DNA from: UBA11524 sp963590165
GTDB taxonomy: Bacteria; Bacillota; Clostridia; Christensenellales; Aristaeellaceae
Direction: 5' to 3'
Length of the DNA: 64,000 bases
Assembly (NCBI GenBank): GCA_963590165.1
Contig: CAVANO010000002.1
Span: 4,505-68,504 of the forward strand
The number at the start of each line of letters is the position of its first letter. Position 1 is the first letter of the stretch. The notes under the pieces are model-generated. The model was not told the DNA's origin. It did not search any database and saw nothing but the letters and a program-made list of their open reading frames with translations. The position numbers and the translations under genes are program-made. This document shows positions 59,013 to 64,000 of the stretch, piece by piece.

Positions 59013-59444
59013 TTGAAGACGTTCATGCCGAAAGCGGCTGACATTACCCGTCAGTGGTATGTTGTCGATGCCGAGGGTCAGGTGTTTGGCCGTGTGGCCA
59101 GCCAGGTCGCGAACATCCTTCGCGGCAAGAATAAGCCGATTTACACCCCCAACGTGGATACCGGCGATTATGTCATTATCATCAATGCGGATAAAATCGT
59201 GATGACCGGCAAGAAGCTGGATCAGAAGGTTTATTATCATCACAGCAACTATATCGGCGGTCTGAAGGAAACGAAGTACCGCAAGCTGCTGGCTGAGAAG
59301 CCCGAATTTGCAATCCGCCATGCTGTCGTGGGCATGCTGCCCAAGGGACCTCTGGGCCGTCAGATGGCCAAGAAGCTCAAGGTGTACGCTGGTCCGAATC
59401 ATGACCATGCGGCGCAGAAGCCCGTGAAGTACGACCTCGTGTAA
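59013..59444 (+). CDS. rplM: Ribosomal protein L13
   Basis: 143 aa, starting at TTG 59013 behind GGGAGGAAATACCT. MKTFMPKAADITRQWYVVDA is the standard L13 N-terminus; VGMLPKGPLGRQMAKKLKVY is a family signature. Large-subunit protein and probable autoregulator of the operon through the leader. rpsI follows after 20 nt. Confidence 0.98.
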   Translation: MKTFMPKAADITRQWYVVDAEGQVFGRVASQVANILRGKNKPIYTPNVDTGDYVIIINADKIVMTGKKLDQKVYYHHSNYIGGLKETKYRKLLAEKPEFAIRHAVVGMLPKGPLGRQMAKKLKVYAGPNHDHAAQKPVKYDLV

Positions 59445-59464
59445 GGCGGAAAGGAGAATAACAA

Positions 59465-59854
59465 ATGGCTAAGGTTGATTACAGCGCAGTTGGCCGCCGT
59501 AAGAAGGCTGTTGCCCGCGTCCGCCTGGTCGCCGGCGATGGCAAAGTGACCATCAACAAGCGTGACATTGATAACTATTTCGGTCTTGAAACCCTCAAGA
59601 TGACCGTTCGTCAGCCCCTGACGCTGACCGGCACGACCTCCTTCGACGTGGTCGTGAACGTGTGCGGCGGCGGTATTTCCGGTCAGGCCGGTGCCATCCG
59701 TCACGGCATTTCCCGTGCCCTGTGCAAGGCTGATCCTGAACTCCGCGGCACCCTCAAGAAGGCAGGCTTCCTCACCCGCGATCCTCGTATGAAGGAACGC
59801 AAGAAGTACGGCCTCAAGGCTGCCCGTCGTGCACCCCAGTTCAGCAAGCGCTGA
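59465..59854 (+). CDS. rpsI: Ribosomal protein S9
   Basis: 129 aa. VGRRKKAVARVRLVAGDGKV near the N-terminus and the basic C-terminal tail ending QFSKR, which reaches the P-site tRNA, are complete. AAAGGAGAATAACAA precedes ATG 59465. It is cotranscribed with rplM and ended by a strong terminator. Confidence 0.98.
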   Translation: MAKVDYSAVGRRKKAVARVRLVAGDGKVTINKRDIDNYFGLETLKMTVRQPLTLTGTTSFDVVVNVCGGGISGQAGAIRHGISRALCKADPELRGTLKKAGFLTRDPRMKERKKYGLKAARRAPQFSKR

Positions 59855-59874
59855 TTTCTCTTGCGCAAAGCTCC

Positions 59875-59914
59875 AAAGTCCCGAAAACACTGGGTTTCGG
59901 GGCTTTTTCTTTTG
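59875..59914 (+). terminator. Terminator after rpsI
   Basis: AAAGTCCCGAAA and TTTCGGGGCTTTTT form the stem and T-tract. Confidence 0.9.
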
Positions 59915-59956
59915 TCCTGATTTGTAGTAGGTTTTCTCTTGTGAAACCTTTTTATA

Positions 59957-60029
59957 GGGGACAACCCGGGGACAACCGCCCCTTTCGGAACCCAAATGGG
60001 ACAACTTAGGGGACAACCATGGGGACAAC
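59957..60029. repeat. Five GGGGACAAC motifs in 73 bp
   Basis: GGGGACAAC begins at 59957, 59968, 60009 and 60021, with a near copy (GGGACAAC) at 59998; neighbours are spaced 11-12 bp apart. They lie at the point where the GNAT-like frame loses similarity. The origin is unknown. Confidence 0.8.
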
Positions 60030-60039
60030 TTTTAGCCGA

Positions 60040-60432
60040 AAAGTTGTGGGCATATGCCACCATCGGAACCGCAGTCGCACAGATGTTCGACAGCACTCTG
60101 CCGGAATTTATACCTAACGCCTTAAACACTCCGTCTTCTGCGCTGTTATAAAAAGCCCTTGCAAGCGCGGTCCCCAGATGATGCCCTCTTGCGGCGGGGA
60201 ATACCACGAACCGTCCCCAATGGGTCTCACCGTTCTCATTCCATGCAGCCACCGCAGCATAGATCTTTCCGTCCTCCGGTGATTCGGCGCACCAGCAAAG
60301 CGGATTTTTGGCCATGAAAGTATCGATGTCGTCGGCTGGAATACCTTGCTCTCCGCTGAAAACATCCGACTGCATGGCAAGAATTCGCGGCATCTCTTCA
60401 CAAGTTGCGCGTCTGAAAATGTAGTTACTCAA
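60040..60432 (-). pseudogene. Truncated GNAT acetyltransferase
   Basis: TTG 60432 has AGGAG 8 nt upstream and overlaps the stop of the preceding GNAT gene. Residues 1-105 match a GNAT N-terminus and acetyl-CoA loop (WGRFVVFPAARGHHLGTALA for the Q/RxxGxG/A loop), but the following sequence is unlike the family and runs on, in one frame, through the GGGGACAAC repeats and into the antisense of rpsI, stopping only at 59701. The 3' end given here is approximate. Probably a gene cut off by a rearrangement. Confidence 0.65.
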
Positions 60433-60974
60433 AATAGTCGCTCCTGACTGGTACTTCTTGTTCTTAATTGAATCCCACCAAGCATATCGGAGTACGCTTT
60501 GGGGGTAAATTTCTTCGTATCGGACGCAAGAACGCTGTATGCTACTCCGTCCATCGTGAAGCCGTATCCTGTCTCATAAATGCCGTGTCTTGCGTAAAAC
60601 GCGATTCGCCGCTTCCTCTGCTCGTGGTTATCCGCAACGGGATCCAACGGTTCGACATTGAGGACAATGGTTTTATCTCCGGCCTGCGCATAAGCGTAAT
60701 TCAAAATCTCACCGCCGATACCGCCCGATCGCATCTCCGGATTTACGGCGAGATAGAGGATGAAGTAGTACCTGTCATTTTCAATGGTGTAGAGAAGTCC
60801 GGCAAACTTGTCCGCATCGTAAAACGCAGTGAAATGCGCGTTTTTCCGCAGCGCTCCCAGCAGGAGCAGGAGCACAGGGGTCCGTTCCTTTTTCGGAAAA
60901 GCCGATTTCAGCAGCTGAGTGATTTCCCCGAATCCATGGCAGAAAAGGTGCACGGGTTTAGCAGTCAGTTTCAT
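60429..60974 (-). CDS. GNAT family acetyltransferase
   Basis: 181 aa. Single GNAT domain: ITQLLKSAFP at the N-terminus, a strand pair AHFTAFYDADKFAGLLYTI, the acetyl-CoA loop AVNPEMRSGGIGGEILNYA and the C-terminal ARHGIYETGYGF. Substrate unknown. It is translationally coupled to the truncated GNAT downstream. Part of a minus-strand cluster of small genes behind the type III restriction gene. Confidence 0.85.
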   Translation of the reverse strand: MKLTAKPVHLFCHGFGEITQLLKSAFPKKERTPVLLLLLGALRKNAHFTAFYDADKFAGLLYTIENDRYYFILYLAVNPEMRSGGIGGEILNYAYAQAGDKTIVLNVEPLDPVADNHEQRKRRIAFYARHGIYETGYGFTMDGVAYSVLASDTKKFTPKAYSDMLGGIQLRTRSTSQERLF

Positions 60975-60985
60975 GTTGTTCTATA

Positions 60986-61273
60986 TCAATATCTGGATGA
61001 AAATCTGTCGTAGAATTCCATTTTCTCGTCTAGAGAAGTATCCGCATCTATAAACTCTTGTAAGTCTTTTTTCATAGCGGTGTACATTTGTTGATAATGC
61101 TCTGCATCGCAAAACCCGGTATGAACCATTTCTCCATATATACCACACGTTATTGCGTAGTATTTCTTACATTTCTCCAGCGTAATTCGACAAACACTCT
61201 TGTATTCTTCATCCGCAAGGATTTCACCATTCTCACTGCCGGATGATCCAATTGTATTCAATTGTTCCCACAT
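60986..61273 (-). CDS. Small hypothetical protein (95 aa)
   Basis: Starts at ATG 61273 with AAAGGGTG 7-8 nt upstream. No signal or membrane segment; Glu/Tyr/Cys-rich (YKSVCRITLEKCKKYYAITC) with mainly helical character. It ends 11 nt before the GNAT gene. Not recognised; the lower GC than its neighbours hints at transfer. Confidence 0.55.
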   Translation of the reverse strand: MWEQLNTIGSSGSENGEILADEEYKSVCRITLEKCKKYYAITCGIYGEMVHTGFCDAEHYQQMYTAMKKDLQEFIDADTSLDEKMEFYDRFSSRY

Positions 61274-61338
61274 TAGCGATCACCCTTTCAGAATTATGAT
61301 TTTCTTAAGTCCAAGGCATTATCAGTCAATGTCATATC

Positions 61339-61818
61339 TCAGATTTTGAAACTGTCAGCCCACGCAGCCAGTTCTTTTCCTCTTACATGAGAATCGAATC
61401 TTTTGCCTTCGAGCAGCTTCGCGCCCTTGCAGCTTGGTGCGAGCTTTTCGTTCGTTTTGCCCATGCCGCTGGTGCCGGAGGTGGCGAACGGGATGATCGC
61501 CTTTCCGGTCAGGTCGTAGCTCTCGAGAAAAGTGTTGATAATCGTCGGTGCGACATACCACCAAATCGGGAATCCCACGAAAATGGTGTCGTATTCGCTC
61601 ATGTTGTCGCGCACGGATTCAATCTCCGGACGGGAAGTGGGGTCATTCATCTCAATGGTGCTGCGGGCGTTCTCATCCATCCAGTTGAGGTCTGCTTCCG
61701 TGTACGGAACCTTCGGTGCAATCTCAAAAATATCCGCACCGATTGCTTCTGCCAGCGTCTGCGCAACTTTAGCGGTCACACCAGACGCAGAAAAATATGC
61801 TACAAGCTTCTTGCTCAT
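61339..61818 (-). CDS. Flavodoxin
   Basis: 159 aa FMN-binding electron carrier. The phosphate-loop region ACFSASGVT-like reads VAYFSASGVTAKVAQTLAEA (replacing T/SxTGNT), and later loops are FPIWWYVAPTII and FATSGTSGMG, typical of the flavodoxin-4/NAD(P)H-type subgroup. It may exchange electrons with other redox enzymes; a direct role with PFOR is unproven. Cotranscribed with the DUF4186 gene 26 nt upstream. Confidence 0.9.
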   Translation of the reverse strand: MSKKLVAYFSASGVTAKVAQTLAEAIGADIFEIAPKVPYTEADLNWMDENARSTIEMNDPTSRPEIESVRDNMSEYDTIFVGFPIWWYVAPTIINTFLESYDLTGKAIIPFATSGTSGMGKTNEKLAPSCKGAKLLEGKRFDSHVRGKELAAWADSFKI

Positions 61819-61844
61819 GATGTTCGTCCTCCTTGCTATGGTCT

Positions 61845-62204
61845 TTATTTTTGCTCCAGTTGCCGCTCAATCCACGCCATCAGCAGACGCACGATACGTT
61901 CTTGCTCGTTATCCGTAAGCTCGCGCCCGGGCGGGATGTGATACCACTTGCTGAGGCATCCACGACAGCAGCAGGCGCAGGCATGCTGCGCGATGAATAC
62001 CGGGTGTCCACGCATTGGCGTCTGCTTGCCGTCATTCGGAATATATGCTGGGGCAAGCCGCGTCCGAACGAAGTCCGCCGCGTGCCGCTGAATTGTATCC
62101 ATGCCCTTGTCGGCAATATACTGTTTGTCCTTGTCCGTCAGATGAAATCTTGCGCGGAAGGTAGACTTTTGCAGTCGGGCGAAGGTTTGATCTATGGTTG
62201 CCAT
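61845..62204 (-). CDS. DUF4186 domain protein
   Basis: 119 aa; the family consists of short proteins with the pattern FLARLQKSxFRxxFxLxxKxxxY and the Cys/His-rich PVFIAQHACACCCRGCLSKWYHIPxG, which is fully present. Function unknown; the cysteine/histidine cluster suggests metal binding. It lies 6 nt after the type III restriction gene, so it is probably in the same transcript. Confidence 0.85.
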   Translation of the reverse strand: MATIDQTFARLQKSTFRARFHLTDKDKQYIADKGMDTIQRHAADFVRTRLAPAYIPNDGKQTPMRGHPVFIAQHACACCCRGCLSKWYHIPPGRELTDNEQERIVRLLMAWIERQLEQK

Positions 62205-62210
62205 GGTATC

Positions 62211-64000
62211 TTACTTCGTCACTAAATCTAGCAGACTCTGGTAGCTATCCACCACATCATAAACGACCTCGCCATTACTGATGGCCTTGAAATGCTCCCT
62301 TGCGCAGTGGATCTTCGATTCCTCGATCAATCGCAGCTGCATGGAAGACATGGAACCCTTCGTCTCGGCAACGAAATAGATGTGCTTCACTGTTCCCTCA
62401 TAGAAGGCAATCGCCCAGTCAGGATTATAGTGACCTATCGGCGTGGAGATATAGAATCCGTCCGGTAGCTTCACATACACGGCAACATTCGTGTTGGTAT
62501 CAAGGTCAGTGGCAAACTTCTGCTCGTTGGTGGAGTCGTACACGATGTGATCATACAGATGCTTTTTCGCCTTCATGGCATTCACACCAAGACGTCCCTT
62601 AATGGTCGGATCTGTGAAGATGTCCGTACCATAGTAGTCATCCATCACGTCATAGGTGATATGCTCAATGACAGCCGTGGCCTTCTCTTCGTTGATGAGC
62701 GTTGCAGCTTTAATGATGAATTCTTCCGGATTGTCCTTGAATTGCCCGAACACGCTTGGCTGAATGCCTTGCAGTATACGGACAATCGCCTTGCGAGTCA
62801 GCTGCGTTTCTTCCACCAGCTTGCCTACAAGGTCGTATTTCACACTGTTGCTGACAGCTATTTTTCTGCTGTCCATCGCATCTGACTTTTCTTTCACAAA
62901 GGACTCACCTTTTTCAAGCTCTTCCTTGGATTTGATCTGTTCCATGGTGCCCGTCTCAACCTTGAAGAAGATTTTCGACACGCGCAGCTTGCGATCCAGC
63001 GAGCCGATTGCTTTCTGAATTAGTTCCTCCGTATCGAAATCCACCACATACACGGTTTTTGCATTGATCTTCGACCACAGTGCCTTGAATTCCGGCATTG
63101 CAAGCTTATCTTTATCCACATGAAGCTCCACATTGTTGCTGCGGGCGTTTTCAGGCATCATGGACTTGCCGTCATAAATAGAGTCGATGATCTCAATAAT
63201 AGCTGCGGCAGAATCCGCCACTTCCTCAGCAACCTTGATTTCACCATTAGCCTTGTCAGCATAATATTTATCGGTAAGAATGCCCTTCTTGTCGATATAG
63301 CCATTCACAATTAGATCAAACTGAATAGCTCTGGCTGTATCTGCATCAACAACCTGTTCATTGCCCTTATCGTCCTTGATAACCTTGCCTGCAAACATTT
63401 CGGCTGTAACGGCACGCGGACGATCAGCCACAGCGTCGGCAAGTTCGGTCTGCAAACCTTTGGCAAAGCTGTCATAGCTCTCGCTGGCAATGACAGTCAA
63501 TACATTCACATTGTGAACATCATTGCCGAGAACGTTGGTGTCCATGCGTTCGCCGTCCTGATTGACGCACAGACGCAGACCACGCCCAACTTCCTGACGC
63601 TTGCGCACCTCGCTGGAGCTCTGTTTGAGCGTGCAAATTTGGAACACATTCGGATTATCCCAGCCCTCGCGCAGAGCGGAGTGCGAGAAAATAAAGCGAA
63701 CCGGAGACCGCTTCGGATCACGATCCAACAGCAGCTCCTTGTTTTTCATGATCAGCTCGTAGGCATCGACGTCATCGGTGGTAGTTTCCTTGCGTCCGAC
63801 GGTCGGGTCAACCATCTTGCCCTTTTTATCAATAGAAAAGTAACCTGCGTGGGTTCTCTCAGCAGGGATAGCCTCCAAATACTTCAGATAGTCATCCTCG
63901 CCGATGGCAATCTGCAAGTTTCCGATGATATCCTTATATTCTTCTTCGAACATCTGCGCATAGGTGCCGTTTTGCGCCTGACCCGCATCATCATAAACGC
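62211..64000 (-). CDS. Type III restriction enzyme, Res subunit (5' end outside window)
   Basis: C-terminal 596 residues. Helicase motif V–VI region HSALREGWDNPNVFQICTLK and EVRKRQEVGRGLRLCVNQDG, as in type III Res proteins. The far C-terminus has the PD-(D/E)xK nuclease segments NPDWAIAFYEG and YFVAETKGS, so the cutting domain looks intact. The N-terminal helicase motifs I-III and the mod gene would lie beyond the right edge. GC is lower than in the neighbouring housekeeping genes. Confidence 0.92.
   Translation of the reverse strand, partial: VYDDAGQAQNGTYAQMFEEEYKDIIGNLQIAIGEDDYLKYLEAIPAERTHAGYFSIDKKGKMVDPTVGRKETTTDDVDAYELIMKNKELLLDRDPKRSPVRFIFSHSALREGWDNPNVFQICTLKQSSSEVRKRQEVGRGLRLCVNQDGERMDTNVLGNDVHNVNVLTVIASESYDSFAKGLQTELADAVADRPRAVTAEMFAGKVIKDDKGNEQVVDADTARAIQFDLIVNGYIDKKGILTDKYYADKANGEIKVAEEVADSAAAIIEIIDSIYDGKSMMPENARSNNVELHVDKDKLAMPEFKALWSKINAKTVYVVDFDTEELIQKAIGSLDRKLRVSKIFFKVETGTMEQIKSKEELEKGESFVKEKSDAMDSRKIAVSNSVKYDLVGKLVEETQLTRKAIVRILQGIQPSVFGQFKDNPEEFIIKAATLINEEKATAVIEHITYDVMDDYYGTDIFTDPTIKGRLGVNAMKAKKHLYDHIVYDSTNEQKFATDLDTNTNVAVYVKLPDGFYISTPIGHYNPDWAIAFYEGTVKHIYFVAETKGSMSSMQLRLIEESKIHCAREHFKAISNGEVVYDVVDSYQSLLDLVTK

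Noticed and set aside
59701..60040. C-terminal extension of the truncated GNAT, antisense to rpsI
   Set aside because: It has no similarity to acetyltransferases and runs through the rpsI terminator and into rpsI; treated as read-through of a broken gene.

Overview
The window looks like a chromosomal segment of an anaerobic Firmicute (class Clostridia). The support is a pyruvate:ferredoxin oxidoreductase, a bifunctional AdhE, a MarR–MATE pair, DegV and YitT proteins, Gram-positive style Shine-Dalgarno sites, TTGACA/TATAAT promoters with 17-bp spacers, and TTG/GTG starts. GC content is visibly well above 50 %. Signal peptides rich in Leu-Ala-Leu and ending in A-x-A suggest a gut lineage such as Oscillospirales or Christensenellales. 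That placement is an inference; no rRNA gene is present.

Layout. 0-4.4 kb: pstC-pstA phosphate transporter (reading out of the left edge), tRNA-Leu, rpiB and a zinc/manganese-type ABC transporter. 4.4-5.4 kb: a 101-bp tandem-repeat array. 5.4-15.7 kb: a glycosyltransferase-like gene, asnA, an AI-2E-type permease, a secreted metallo-beta-lactamase-fold protein, two HAD phosphatases, a CtpE-like P-type ATPase, a LOG protein and a membrane diguanylate cyclase. 15.9-22.7 kb: a sugar-uptake locus (Lpl-type solute-binding protein and two permeases) plus a large secreted three-repeat protein under a looped-looking operator. 23-33 kb: PFOR with a long structured leader, a cytoplasmic GH26 mannanase, a peptidoglycan-binding protein, a nucleotidyltransferase, tRNA-Leu, MarR/MATE and DegV. 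33.5-43.8 kb: YitT, an HflX with an N-terminal JAMM domain, a flippase-like protein, a miniature amidohydrolase, a secreted thioredoxin-fold protein, CapA, a 41-aa membrane protein, a CorC-like protein and a RibD-like reductase.

44.3-51.5 kb is the main accessory region. It is a four-gene operon: a small pseudo-methyltransferase, an Eco57I-type methyltransferase (frameshifted in an A7 tract), a GIY-YIG-type/DEAD helicase, and a DUF262-DUF1524 (GmrSD-like) protein. It is transcribed from one promoter that carries two palindromes, and it abuts the 3' end of a tRNA-Ala gene. A second restriction locus, the C-terminal part of a type III Res subunit, runs off the right edge. Between them lie two tRNA-Ser genes, adhE, an APH-like kinase, thrC, a small P-loop protein, rplM-rpsI with a leader, and a cluster of small genes (GNATs, flavodoxin, DUF4186).

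Three families of non-coding repeats run through the window: the 101-bp unit and its scattered relatives; a hairpin module GGGACGAAGTCCC that has seeded tandem expansions, including one inside the CapA gene; and a small inverted-repeat element (two about 147-bp copies and one 52-bp solo form) whose TAAGG/CCTTA ends supply stop codons to neighbouring genes. Two genes are broken by one missing A in an A7 run, and in both the run is exactly a canonical -1 slippery heptamer. This is either homopolymer error or contraction, or genuine frameshifting or phase variation.
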